A stretch of DNA of 17,845 nt. Source: CAVSWN01 sp046728115. Lineage in GTDB: Bacteria; Acidobacteriota; Vicinamibacteria; Vicinamibacterales; CAVVIG01. The notes below the pieces were generated by a model that ran no database searches, was not told the DNA's origin, and saw only the letters and a program-made list of their open reading frames with translations. Of the stretch, positions 1 to 9,066 are shown piece by piece (position 1 is the stretch's first letter; every line of letters starts with the position of its first letter). The translations under genes and the position numbers were made by a program. Where the stretch lies: the NCBI GenBank assembly GCA_046728115.1, contig JBKPDW010000130.1:1-17845 (forward strand). Reading direction: 5' to 3'.

Positions 1-5
1 ATGCG

Positions 6-39
6 GTCTCGTGGGCTCGGAGATGTGTATAAGAGACAG
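6..39 (+). other. Nextera transposase adapter left on the contig end (artefact)
   Basis: Bases 6-39 match the Illumina Nextera read-2 adapter. This includes the 19-bp Tn5 mosaic end AGATGTGTATAAGAGACAG at 21-39. Translated in the frame of the following gene it gives the residues CIRDR, a well-known signature of adapter contamination in predicted proteins. It is not biological sequence; genuine DNA starts at about base 40. Bases 1-5 are of unknown origin. Confidence 0.97.
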
Positions 40-40
40 G

Positions 41-1297
41 AAGACGATCGAGTACCTGGAGAAAGCGCGTGCGGTCGCCGATCCCGAGCAGGCGCAGGTA
101 ATCGCGCATCTCATTCGCTTCTACCAGACCGGTGATCCGAAGGACTGGCTCCAATTCGGCGGCGACTGGGTGCGCAACGACGCGACCGTTGACTTCGCAA
201 ACGGCTTCATCGAGGTGTACCGCGACGCGCGCGGGGCGAAAGGCAGCTCGCAGAGCTTTGTCAGCGTCACGGACCCCAAGGTCAGCGAGTTGATGCGCAA
301 GCTGGCGCAGAACGCCGCGATCTTCGAGAAGGCCGCGCCCTGGGATCCGAAGTACCGCAAGCAGGACTTCCAGCCGCCAGTCGTGAAGGCGGTCGAAGTG
401 CTCATCGAGACCGGCGATTTCCACGTGACGACGATCGGCGACAACCTGCCGAACGAAAACGAGATCCACGAGAAGTACGGCACGAAAAACTTCCTCTTCC
501 TCGGCAGTAGTCACGCGCTGTCCAACGCCGGATCGACGAAGACGCTGGCCGAGTTTGCCGCGTCACCCGAGGAAGTCGAGCGCGTCACGAAGTACGGCGA
601 GGAAGCCGAAGACGTCCTCACCGCGATGCACGAAGTGATCGGTCACGGCTCCGGCAAGTTGAGCGAGCGGCTCAAGGGCGGCGCGGAGCCCTATCTGAAG
701 GAGTATTTCTCGACGCTGGAAGAGGCACGCGCCGATCTCATGGGTCTCTGGAACGTCTGGGATCCCGAGCTGAAGAAGCTCGGCCTCGTCACCGACCAGG
801 AACAAGTGGCGCGGGCGATGTACGACAACGCGGCGCGAGTTGTCCTGACGCAGCTGCGTCGCATCCCGCGTGGCGATACGATCGAGGAAGACCATGCTCG
901 CGATCGTGCCCTCATCGCGAACTACATCATGGACAAGACAGGCGGGATCGAGCAGATCAACCGCGCCGGCAAGACCTACGTCCGTGTGAAGGACTACCAG
1001 AAGATGCGCGAAGGCGCCGGGATGCTGCTGCGCGAGCTGATGCGCATCAAGGCCGAGGGCGATTACGACGCGATCAAGGCGCTCGTCGACAAGTACGGCG
1101 TCCACTTCAGCCCGGCGCTGCGCGACCAGGTGGTTGCGCGGTACAAGCAACTGAACCTGCCGACGTACTGGGCCGGCGTCAACCCGCAGCTCGACGCACA
1201 GCTGGACGGAAAGGGCGAGGTGACGTCCGTTCGCATCTCGCATCCGCGCGACGCGGTAAAGCAGTACCTGAGCTACGGGGCGATGTACCGGAAGTAG
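41..1297 (+). CDS. M49 dipeptidyl-peptidase III-like zinc metallopeptidase, C-terminal fragment
   Basis: This is the C-terminal 418 residues of an M49-family (DPP III-like) zinc exopeptidase; full-length family members are commonly about 550-750 residues. The 5' part is lost at the contig edge. The apparent ATG at 11 lies inside adapter sequence and is not a start. The family signature HExxGH is present as HEVIGHGSGK (first His codon at 629-631), followed about 30 residues later by EEARAD (codons from 719), which holds the third zinc-ligand glutamate. DPP III enzymes remove dipeptides from the N-termini of oligopeptides. Whether this one is cytosolic or exported cannot be judged without the N-terminus. 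It lies upstream of two M28 peptidases, which suggests a peptide-degradation neighbourhood, but a convergent gene separates them so it is not one operon. The gene ends in TAG, 48 bases before the convergent MBL gene's end. Confidence 0.9.
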   Translation, partial: KTIEYLEKARAVADPEQAQVIAHLIRFYQTGDPKDWLQFGGDWVRNDATVDFANGFIEVYRDARGAKGSSQSFVSVTDPKVSELMRKLAQNAAIFEKAAPWDPKYRKQDFQPPVVKAVEVLIETGDFHVTTIGDNLPNENEIHEKYGTKNFLFLGSSHALSNAGSTKTLAEFAASPEEVERVTKYGEEAEDVLTAMHEVIGHGSGKLSERLKGGAEPYLKEYFSTLEEARADLMGLWNVWDPELKKLGLVTDQEQVARAMYDNAARVVLTQLRRIPRGDTIEEDHARDRALIANYIMDKTGGIEQINRAGKTYVRVKDYQKMREGAGMLLRELMRIKAEGDYDAIKALVDKYGVHFSPALRDQVVARYKQLNLPTYWAGVNPQLDAQLDGKGEVTSVRISHPRDAVKQYLSYGAMYRK

Positions 1298-1345
1298 AAG
1301 AGACTAGAACCATCTGCCATCGATGCCCGCTCCGCGGCTGCCGTG

Positions 1346-2257
1346 TCAGCGGGTGGCCAGCTCGCCATCCAGTTCCATGTAGACCCGCTTCAACGCGCCG
1401 GCGGCATTCTCCGCCCGGCGCGTCCAGCTGGCAAAGCTCCCAAAATCGGCGCGCGACGCGGCCTCGTCGACCGGCACTTTCATGTCGTGCAGCCGGCGCC
1501 CTTCGGCAATGACGCGCTCGAGCGCGGCTCGATAATTGCCCTCCTCTTCCTCGAGGATCGCCGCGCTGTCGACGAAGCCGTGTGCCGGCACGTAAACAGC
1601 TGCGTTCATCCGTTCGGCCTTTCTCAGAGTCTCCAGCCATTCGGTCGGATAGCCGTTGGCCATCGAGGGGAACACCCGGTTGGAAAATACTTCGCTCATG
1701 AACAGGACTCTCGGACGCGGGAGGTACACTTCGAGGTCGCCGCCGGTGTGTGCACGTCCAAGGAACAACACGTCGATTTCGACACTGCCAAGCGTGATCA
1801 CCCGCTTGTCGGCCACGGTCTCGGCCGGCCTGTTGATGCGCCGCTCGATGGCCGCCTTCGAGAACGGATGGACGAGGAACGTGGCGGTTGCAGGAAAGGC
1901 AGATGCGCCGCCCGTGTGGTCGCCGTGCTCCGAACACGTGACAACGTATCTGATCGGCTGCGGCGTCAACGCACCTATGTCGGCGACCAGGCGCGCGACG
2001 TTCTCGACGGTGCCTTGCCCTTCGGCGACGAGCACGCCTTCGCTCGTGACCACAATGAGGTTGTTGGCGGTGACAACGCGCTTGGTGGGATCGATCTGTT
2101 CATAGGCGTAGACGCCGTCCGCCAGCTTCGTCAGGCGCGGGAAATCCGTGGGCTTCAATCCGCGCACTGTGATGTCGGTCGTACGGATAACTTCCTGTCC
2201 GAACGGGGTCACGACGTGTCCCAGAAGCGTGATGACGAGCCACGAAGTCAGTCGCAT
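1346..2257 (-). CDS. Exported metallo-beta-lactamase-fold protein with altered metal site
   Basis: This 303-residue protein has an N-terminal hydrophobic signal (about residues 1-20, MRLTSWLVITLLGHVV) and an MBL fold. The metal motif, normally HxHxDH, reads SEHGDH (residues 109-114), so the first zinc-1 histidine is Ser109. His111, Asp113 and His114 remain, as do the later ligands His170 (GRAHTGGD) and His226 (VPAHGF). The bridging Asp of the usual LFxGD motif appears to be Glu189 (LFMSEVF). The family includes beta-lactamases, thiol-ester hydrolases and sulfur-metabolism enzymes; I cannot name the substrate. It is transcribed divergently from the M28 peptidase at 2299, with a 41-bp gap, and converges with the M49 gene. 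No Shine-Dalgarno sequence precedes its ATG. The altered site could mean a mononuclear or inactive enzyme. It is a distant relative of the canonical MBL protein at 15119-16027. Confidence 0.85.
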   Translation of the reverse strand: MRLTSWLVITLLGHVVTPFGQEVIRTTDITVRGLKPTDFPRLTKLADGVYAYEQIDPTKRVVTANNLIVVTSEGVLVAEGQGTVENVARLVADIGALTPQPIRYVVTCSEHGDHTGGASAFPATATFLVHPFSKAAIERRINRPAETVADKRVITLGSVEIDVLFLGRAHTGGDLEVYLPRPRVLFMSEVFSNRVFPSMANGYPTEWLETLRKAERMNAAVYVPAHGFVDSAAILEEEEGNYRAALERVIAEGRRLHDMKVPVDEAASRADFGSFASWTRRAENAAGALKRVYMELDGELATR

Positions 2258-2289
2258 GGCGGAAGAGTATCATCTACACTCAGCCGTTC

Positions 2290-2294
2290 GGAGG
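2290..2294 (+). promoter_or_regulatory. Shine-Dalgarno GGAGG deciding the M28 start
   Basis: GGAGG lies four bases before the ATG at 2299. It favours that start over the in-frame TTG at 2296, which would be only one base away, and over the ATG at 2311, which would be 16 bases away. Confidence 0.7.
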
Positions 2295-2298
2295 ATTG

Positions 2299-3501
2299 AT
2301 GCGCGTGACCATGTTTGCGATCGCCGGGTGCTGTCTGCTGGCAGGAGCGGCTCTTGTGGCGCAGGCACAAACACAGGCCCCGGCCTCGGCCCTGCCGGGT
2401 CCCGACGACCCCGTGAAAAAACTCGTCGATCGACTTGACCTGGAGAAATACAAAGCGACGGTCAAAGGACTCACGCAATTCGGCGACCGGCGCCAAGGCA
2501 CGGATCGCAACCGCGCTGCCGTGGACTGGATCGAGGCCCAGCTCGCGAGCTACGGCTGCCCGACCGAACGCGTGAAATACGAGTACTACCCGCCAGCGCA
2601 GACCGGAGGGCGTGGCGGCCGCCCGAACACTGGCCTTGCGCAAGGCGGCGGGCGTCCGCGCGGCATTCGTTCGCCAACCGGCGTCAACAACGACCCAGAG
2701 AAGGAACCCGACCTGAAATTACGCGAGCTCAACATGCAGGCCACCACGCCCGGCCCGCGCGAGATGGTGTTCTGCACCAAGGTCGGCACCACTCACCCGG
2801 AGGATATGTACATCGTCAGCGCCCACATGGACGGTCATGGATGGGGCGAAGCGGCGAACGACGATGGATCGGGGACGGCACTGGTGATGGAACTGGCGCG
2901 CGTCTTCAGCGGTCCCGATGTGCAGACCGAGCGGACGATCCGCTTTGCGCTCTGGAACAACGAGGAAACCGGATCGCAGGCAGCACGTGCCTACATCGCG
3001 CAGCGTCAAGCCCTGCAAGGCAAGGAAGATCAGCCGGGCTCGGGGAAGTATCCCGAACCGAAATGGCTCGGCATGATTCAACATGACATGATGATGTTCG
3101 ATCACGGGATGCCGCGGGCCGACGGCACCATCAGCACGGAGCAACGGCCGGAGGCCGACGTCAACATCGAGTTCCAGGCAAATTCGAAGATGGCGGCCGA
3201 CAGCATGAAGCTCGCATGGATCTTCGAAGTGGCCAACGAGAAATACGCGACCGATTACCCCGCCAGCGTTGGCAGCCACATGACGAACACCGACTCGGGT
3301 CCATTCCAGGATCTAATCCCGGCGATCAGCCTGCGAGAGAACGAGCGCGGCACGCAGATCGGAAGCGGATGGGATCCGCAATGGCATCAGCCGACCGACG
3401 TCTTCGCGACGTATTCGGACAAGGATTTCCGATTGGGACTCAACGCCGCGCAGACGACCTTAGCCGCGATCGGCACCCTGACCGGCGCAACAGTCAAGTA
3501 G
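2299..3501 (+). CDS. Exported M28 family zinc peptidase (first of a tandem pair)
   Basis: This 400-residue protein has a Sec-type signal peptide (about residues 1-24, hydrophobic core then AQA-QT). It carries the M28 co-catalytic zinc signature. Numbering from the ATG at 2299, the expected ligands are His176 (SAHMDG), bridging Asp188 (AANDDGSG), Glu223 next to the general-base Glu222 (WNNEETGS), Asp263 (QHDMMMFD) and His363 (WHQPTD). M28 enzymes are aminopeptidases or carboxypeptidases acting on oligopeptides; an exported one would work in the periplasm or outside. Residues about 100-135 form a Gly/Arg/Pro-rich low-complexity linker between the N-terminal region and the catalytic core. The M28 gene 56 bases downstream runs the same way and is probably co-transcribed. 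The stop codon lies within a 20-bp tandem duplication. Substrate preference cannot be read from the sequence. Confidence 0.9.
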   Translation: MRVTMFAIAGCCLLAGAALVAQAQTQAPASALPGPDDPVKKLVDRLDLEKYKATVKGLTQFGDRRQGTDRNRAAVDWIEAQLASYGCPTERVKYEYYPPAQTGGRGGRPNTGLAQGGGRPRGIRSPTGVNNDPEKEPDLKLRELNMQATTPGPREMVFCTKVGTTHPEDMYIVSAHMDGHGWGEAANDDGSGTALVMELARVFSGPDVQTERTIRFALWNNEETGSQAARAYIAQRQALQGKEDQPGSGKYPEPKWLGMIQHDMMMFDHGMPRADGTISTEQRPEADVNIEFQANSKMAADSMKLAWIFEVANEKYATDYPASVGSHMTNTDSGPFQDLIPAISLRENERGTQIGSGWDPQWHQPTDVFATYSDKDFRLGLNAAQTTLAAIGTLTGATVK

Positions 3502-3525
3502 CGCGCGCAACAGTCAAGTAGCGCG
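3485..3525 (+). repeat. 20-bp tandem duplication spanning the stop codon of the M28 gene
   Basis: The block 3485-3504 is repeated directly at 3505-3524, with one further matching base. It includes the last codons and the TAG stop of the upstream M28 gene. The second copy therefore lies just outside the gene, in another frame because 20 is not a multiple of three. This looks like a recent slippage or duplication event, or possibly an assembly error. Confidence 0.9.
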
Positions 3526-3541
3526 GCCATTCAGGGCCGCG
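3522..3541 (+). promoter_or_regulatory. GC-rich hairpin between the two M28 genes
   Basis: CGCGGCC at 3522-3528 pairs perfectly with GGCCGCG at 3535-3541 around a 6-nt loop. No T-run follows, so it is not a typical intrinsic terminator. It ends four bases before the AGGTGA ribosome-binding site (3545-3550) of the next gene. It could tune expression of the second peptidase or mark a processing site. That role is inference. Confidence 0.4.
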
Positions 3542-3557
3542 GACAGGTGAAGATTGC

Positions 3558-5240
<1,683 letters not shown>

Positions 5241-5295
5241 AGCGACGTTGGTGAATTGGGGGCTGGTGCGTCCCTGCTTGAGCGATCGAAGCAGG

Positions 5296-5301
5296 TAGAA
5301 T
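5296..5301 (+). promoter_or_regulatory. Possible -10 element upstream of the ADOP gene
   Basis: TAGAAT matches the -10 consensus at five of six positions and sits 15 bases before the ATG at 5317. No good -35 element at normal spacing and no Shine-Dalgarno sequence is visible, so a very short leader is implied if this is real. This rests on pattern alone. Confidence 0.3.
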
Positions 5302-5316
5302 TTTCCGGATTCGCTT

Positions 5317-7767
5317 ATGACGTTCCTTACCGATCTCAAGTTCGCGCTCCGGTCCCTTTCGCGCGCCAAAGGGCTCGCCGTCACCGTCGTGCTGACGCTC
5401 GCGCTGGGCATCGGCGCGAACGCCGCCATCTTCAGCGTGGTCCGGGGCGTCCTGCTGAGGCCGCTGGTCAACCGCGACGAAGAGCATCTGACCTACATCC
5501 GTCAAAGCGCGCCGGGCATCGGGGCGGAGAACGCAGCGTTTTCCGTCCCGGAGATCCAGGATCTCGAGGAACGCATCAAGAGCCTCTCGGCGTTCGGCGA
5601 CTTCTCCACCATCACGTTCACGATGGTCGGGCTCGGCGAGCCGCGGCAGGTGCGCGCTGGCGTCGTGTCGGGCTCGTACTTCGAGGTCATGGGTCTGCAT
5701 CCGGTGATGGGACGGTTGATCAATTCTGGAGACGATGGTCCGAACGCGGCGGGCGTGGCGGTGTTGACGTATCGCTTCTGGTCGACCGGGCTCAAGAGCG
5801 ACCCGACGGTGCTCGGAAAAACGATTCGACTCGGCCGCCGGACCGCCACGGTGATTGGCGTGCTCGAACCCTCGGTGCCGTACCCGGCCGAAACCGAGCT
5901 GATCGCGAATGTCGTGACGAGCCCCCATCACCTGTCGGCCACGATGGTCACCGGCCGCGAACACAGAATGACGGAGCTCTTCGGACGGCTTGCGCCGTCC
6001 GCCACGCTCGAATCCGCCCTCGCAGAGCTACGCACCGTTCACGCCGGCATTGTCAAGGAACATCCGGAAACGTACACGGCGAAGTCCGACTTTCGCATCA
6101 ACGCGGTTCGCCTGCGCGATCAGATCACCGCCCGCGCCCGCACCGTGCTCTGGGTTCTCCTGGCCGCCTCCGCGCTGATGTTCATCGTCGGGTGCTCGAA
6201 TGTGGCGAACCTGATCCTTGCGCGATCGGTCCGTCGCGAAGGCGAGCTCGCCATCAGGGCCGCGCTCGGCGCGGGCAGCGGGGCGCTGCGTCGAACGCTG
6301 CTGGCGGAGAGCCTCGTGCTGTGTGTGGGCGGCGCGGCACTGGGCGTCGCCGCCGCGGGACCGATGGTTGCCGTGCTGTCGCGATACGCGGCGCGCTTTT
6401 CGGTCCGCGCCCTCGACCTGACGCTCGATTCGACGCTGCTTTGGGTGGGCGTGGTTCTCGCGCTCGTCTCCGCGGTGCTGCTGGCGTTCGTCCCGCGGCT
6501 GCCAACCTCCACCGCAACGAGCACGATCAGCCTCTCGAGCGGCAGCGCCCGCATGACGAGCCATGCGAACCGGCGGCTGCGCGCCTTCGCCGTCGTCCAG
6601 ATCGCCGCGTCGTTCGTGCTTCTTGCCGGCGCCGGCGCGCTGCTCAAGGCTTTGCTCGCACTGCAGGCCGCCAATCCCGGTTTCGACACGCGGCAGGTGC
6701 TCGCGGTCGACGTGCCGGTGCTCGCGTTCGGGAAAACGACGCAGCAGGTGCAGGGCTTCTATCGCGAGGTCCGGCGCCGTGTCACAGAGCTGCCCGGCGT
6801 GGATCAAGTAGCGCTGGCCAACGCCGTGCCGTGGCGCGACGCCGGCAGCTCGGGACCGGGCTTGTCGTTCTCCATCGAGGGCCGCGTCCGCGAGAACGGC
6901 GAGGAGGACCCGCGCGCGAAATTCCGATCCATTTCGCCCGGCTTTTTCGCAACGCTGGGGATTCCGATCCTCGCCGGACGAGACTTCTCGGACGCCGACA
7001 ATGGTACGGCTGAGAAGGTCGTCATCGTCAGCCAGAGCCTGGCGCAGCGGTTCTTCCCGAATCAGAACGCCGTCAACGGCAAGCTGATGTGGACCGACAG
7101 CGTGATGAAGTTCATCGGCGTCAACCTGGAACCTCGCCGCATCGTCGGCGTCGTGGCCGACCTCGACGATGAAAACGTGCAGCCGTCGCCGGCGTTCATG
7201 GTTTATCACCCGGCCGAACAGGAATTCGGTGCCGGGCGGCTGCTGGTACACACACGATCCGATCCGTATTCGCTCGTTCTTCCGCTGACGAAGACCATTC
7301 GTGAACTGGAAAAGGATCAACCGGTCGAACGCGCCAGCACGCTCGAAGACGTGCGAGCCGAGGTACTGGCGCCCGAGCGGCTGAACACGCTTGTCTTCGG
7401 CGGCTTCGCTGCCGTGGCGCTGGCGATTGCGGTCGTCGGCGTCGCCGGCGTTCTCGCGTTCTCGGTGAGCGGCCGGATCCGCGAGTTCGGCGTTCGCCTG
7501 GCCATCGGGTCGCAGCCGGGCCACATCCTCCGAAGCGTACTGACCGAAGGGACGATCATGGCGGCCATCGGCGTCGTGGCCGGCGCGGTCGGTGGCTTCG
7601 CGCTTGCGCGGCTGGCCGGCAGCATCATGCCCGACGTCCACGTGCCGGGGTGGCTGCCGATCGTGGGCGCCGCCTCGATTCTGCTGGCGGCCGCGGTCAT
7701 CGCGTCGCTACTGCCGGCGGCCCGTGCCGCGCGCGTGGACGTCATGGAAGCGTTGCGAACGGAGTGA
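5317..7767 (+). CDS. ADOP-type duplicated orphan ABC permease (MacB/FtsX-like)
   Basis: This 816-residue membrane protein has the architecture of the 'acidobacterial duplicated orphan permease' family: two MacB_PCD plus FtsX units fused in one chain. The start MTFLTDLKFALRSLSRAKG and the motif ALGIGANAAIFSVV are typical. Predicted membrane segments lie near residues 20-43, 276-298, 330-352, 374-396, 424-446, 692-716, 745-765 and 782-801. The extracytoplasmic core domains are at about 45-270 and 447-685. The chain ends with the usual P-A-R-A-A-R-V-D-x-M-E-A-L-R-x-E. MacB-type permeases work as mechanotransmitters for export or lipoprotein handling with a cytoplasmic ATPase. None is encoded nearby, so the partner must be distant or absent. 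The start codon at 5317 follows a 76-bp gap after the M28 gene. The function of this family is not established. Confidence 0.93.
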   Translation: MTFLTDLKFALRSLSRAKGLAVTVVLTLALGIGANAAIFSVVRGVLLRPLVNRDEEHLTYIRQSAPGIGAENAAFSVPEIQDLEERIKSLSAFGDFSTITFTMVGLGEPRQVRAGVVSGSYFEVMGLHPVMGRLINSGDDGPNAAGVAVLTYRFWSTGLKSDPTVLGKTIRLGRRTATVIGVLEPSVPYPAETELIANVVTSPHHLSATMVTGREHRMTELFGRLAPSATLESALAELRTVHAGIVKEHPETYTAKSDFRINAVRLRDQITARARTVLWVLLAASALMFIVGCSNVANLILARSVRREGELAIRAALGAGSGALRRTLLAESLVLCVGGAALGVAAAGPMVAVLSRYAARFSVRALDLTLDSTLLWVGVVLALVSAVLLAFVPRLPTSTATSTISLSSGSARMTSHANRRLRAFAVVQIAASFVLLAGAGALLKALLALQAANPGFDTRQVLAVDVPVLAFGKTTQQVQGFYREVRRRVTELPGVDQVALANAVPWRDAGSSGPGLSFSIEGRVRENGEEDPRAKFRSISPGFFATLGIPILAGRDFSDADNGTAEKVVIVSQSLAQRFFPNQNAVNGKLMWTDSVMKFIGVNLEPRRIVGVVADLDDENVQPSPAFMVYHPAEQEFGAGRLLVHTRSDPYSLVLPLTKTIRELEKDQPVERASTLEDVRAEVLAPERLNTLVFGGFAAVALAIAVVGVAGVLAFSVSGRIREFGVRLAIGSQPGHILRSVLTEGTIMAAIGVVAGAVGGFALARLAGSIMPDVHVPGWLPIVGAASILLAAAVIASLLPAARAARVDVMEALRTE

Positions 7768-7783
7768 ATTCGAGGTGGAGCTC

Positions 7784-7804
7784 AGTTCAGAAGTCAGCGT
7801 TCAG
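7784..7804. repeat. Short degenerate heptamer-like repeat in a convergent gap
   Basis: The 46-bp gap between the convergent ADOP gene and the unknown minus-strand gene holds AGTTC, AGAAGTC, AGCGTTC and AG in succession. This is a degenerate 7-bp periodicity of the form AGNNNTC. It may be the worn remnant of a simple repeat. No terminator hairpin with a T-run is seen here. Confidence 0.35.
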
Positions 7805-7813
7805 TGGTGCGAT

Positions 7814-9037
7814 TTATTTCAGAATTGCTCGTTTCCGCGCGTGAATCGTGACGCTGTACTTGTTCTCGGCGTTGAGATTGATCAGCGACACGAACACGCG
7901 ATCCTGATACGTGCCAATCGTGCCGGACTGCGATATCTTCGTCACATCCCAGCCGGCCGGCAGCAGTACGGTGTTGCGCAACCCCTGCAACGTCCGCTCG
8001 AAAACAAGCTCGCCGTTGACCAGTTTGTAGCTGCCGTCGCTGAGGGTGCCTGTCAGCTTCAGGTGAGCGCTCTGTCTTTCGTCGACGATCGGCACGTCCA
8101 GTTTTACGACCGTGGCGCTTCCTTCCTTCGCCGGCGTCAACGCTTTGGCCGTATCGAGATCGACGACCTTCAGATCGCGCAGCGCCAGGTAGGCTAGCGT
8201 GTCGAGTCGGGCTTTCTCGCCCTTGCGATAGTCGCTGTAGATCTGCTCGACGCGAACGCGTCCGCTCTCTGGCGCGTCGAAGTCGTACAGCGTCTTGATG
8301 TCGTCGAAGAACATGTCCGCACCGTTGTCGGGTGCGAGCGCCGCGGACGTCCTCCGGGCGTGGATGGTCACCGGATTGCTCTGCCCGCTCGGATTTGCAA
8401 ACGCCAACTTCAACCGTCCATCAGCCGTGGTCGTCAGCTGCGCCGCGACGTTCGACGAGATGAACGCGAAACCTTTCGGCAAAAAGACGCCGAGCCGATA
8501 GCCGCTCAGACTGCGCACCCACACGATGTCGTCGCCGTGCATCGTGTAAGTCCGTGGGTCCTTATACGTCTTGTAGATCAGCACGCGGCCGACGCCGCCT
8601 TCGGGCACCGCGATCGGCAGCTTCGCGTGAATCGCGTGGGTGTCCGGCTCGTTCGGCTCGGCCTCGTACGTGAACGGGAGCGGTTTGCCTGTTCGCGGGT
8701 CGTACACCTCGATATCCGACCCTTCGCTGCCGCCGCGCGTGGCATTCACCAGTTCGGTGGCGCCGACGCGCGTTTCCTCGGGCAGAAACTTGATGCGAAA
8801 CGCTTCGCTGCCGGGATCGAGAATCGCGTACTCGGTGTAGGCATCCTGCGTGAAGAGCCGATTGATCGGCGGCGTAGGACGGAGGGAGCCGTCCGGATTG
8901 GTGCCGCCAGGAAATGGATTGTTCTCGCGGCCGCGCTGCGCGAGGACGCGCGCGGGAATCGCGGCAAGCTGGACGACGACAAGGCCTGCGAGCGCCACGC
9001 CGAGCATACCCAGCAGCAATTTCATGCGCGGATTCAT
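7814..9037 (-). CDS. Unrecognised secreted protein, second gene of the selenoprotein unit
   Basis: This 407-residue protein is of a family I do not recognise. Residues about 5-34 form an N-terminal signal or membrane anchor (LLLGMLGVALAGLVVVQLAAIPARVLAQ). It is followed by an Asn/Gly/Pro-rich linker and then a soluble region rich in beta-type segments, suggesting an extracytoplasmic beta-sandwich protein. I see no cysteine and no catalytic motif. It starts 29 bases after the end of the selenoprotein-like thioredoxin gene on the same strand, so it is probably the downstream gene of a two-gene transcript. No clear Shine-Dalgarno precedes ATG 9037; ATG 9025 (residue 5) is an alternative start. 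Its position suggests it might be a substrate or partner of the thioredoxin protein, but that rests on context only, and the absence of Cys argues against it being a disulfide substrate. Confidence 0.8.
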   Translation of the reverse strand: MNPRMKLLLGMLGVALAGLVVVQLAAIPARVLAQRGRENNPFPGGTNPDGSLRPTPPINRLFTQDAYTEYAILDPGSEAFRIKFLPEETRVGATELVNATRGGSEGSDIEVYDPRTGKPLPFTYEAEPNEPDTHAIHAKLPIAVPEGGVGRVLIYKTYKDPRTYTMHGDDIVWVRSLSGYRLGVFLPKGFAFISSNVAAQLTTTADGRLKLAFANPSGQSNPVTIHARRTSAALAPDNGADMFFDDIKTLYDFDAPESGRVRVEQIYSDYRKGEKARLDTLAYLALRDLKVVDLDTAKALTPAKEGSATVVKLDVPIVDERQSAHLKLTGTLSDGSYKLVNGELVFERTLQGLRNTVLLPAGWDVTKISQSGTIGTYQDRVFVSLINLNAENKYSVTIHARKRAILK

Positions 9038-9066
9038 ACTGTGGTGCGCACCGATTCGGACAACCG

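Noticed and set aside
1325..1354. Inverted repeat GCCCGCT / AGCGGGT as a possible terminator between the convergent M49 and MBL genes
   Set aside because: The loop is 16 nt, there is no T-run on either side, and it runs into the MBL coding end, so it is too weak to call.
1343..2299. A 318-residue plus-strand frame opposite the MBL gene
   Set aside because: It is a shadow of the minus-strand MBL-fold gene, which has a signal peptide and metal-ligand motifs.
5256..7013. A 585-residue plus-strand frame overlapping ADOP
   Set aside because: It is Arg/Gly/Pro-rich frame-shifted sequence of the permease gene.
6028..7641. A 537-residue minus-strand frame opposite the ADOP permease
   Set aside because: It is rich in Arg/Asp/His with no recognisable domain, typical of the shadow frame of a high-GC gene. 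The opposite strand encodes a clear permease.
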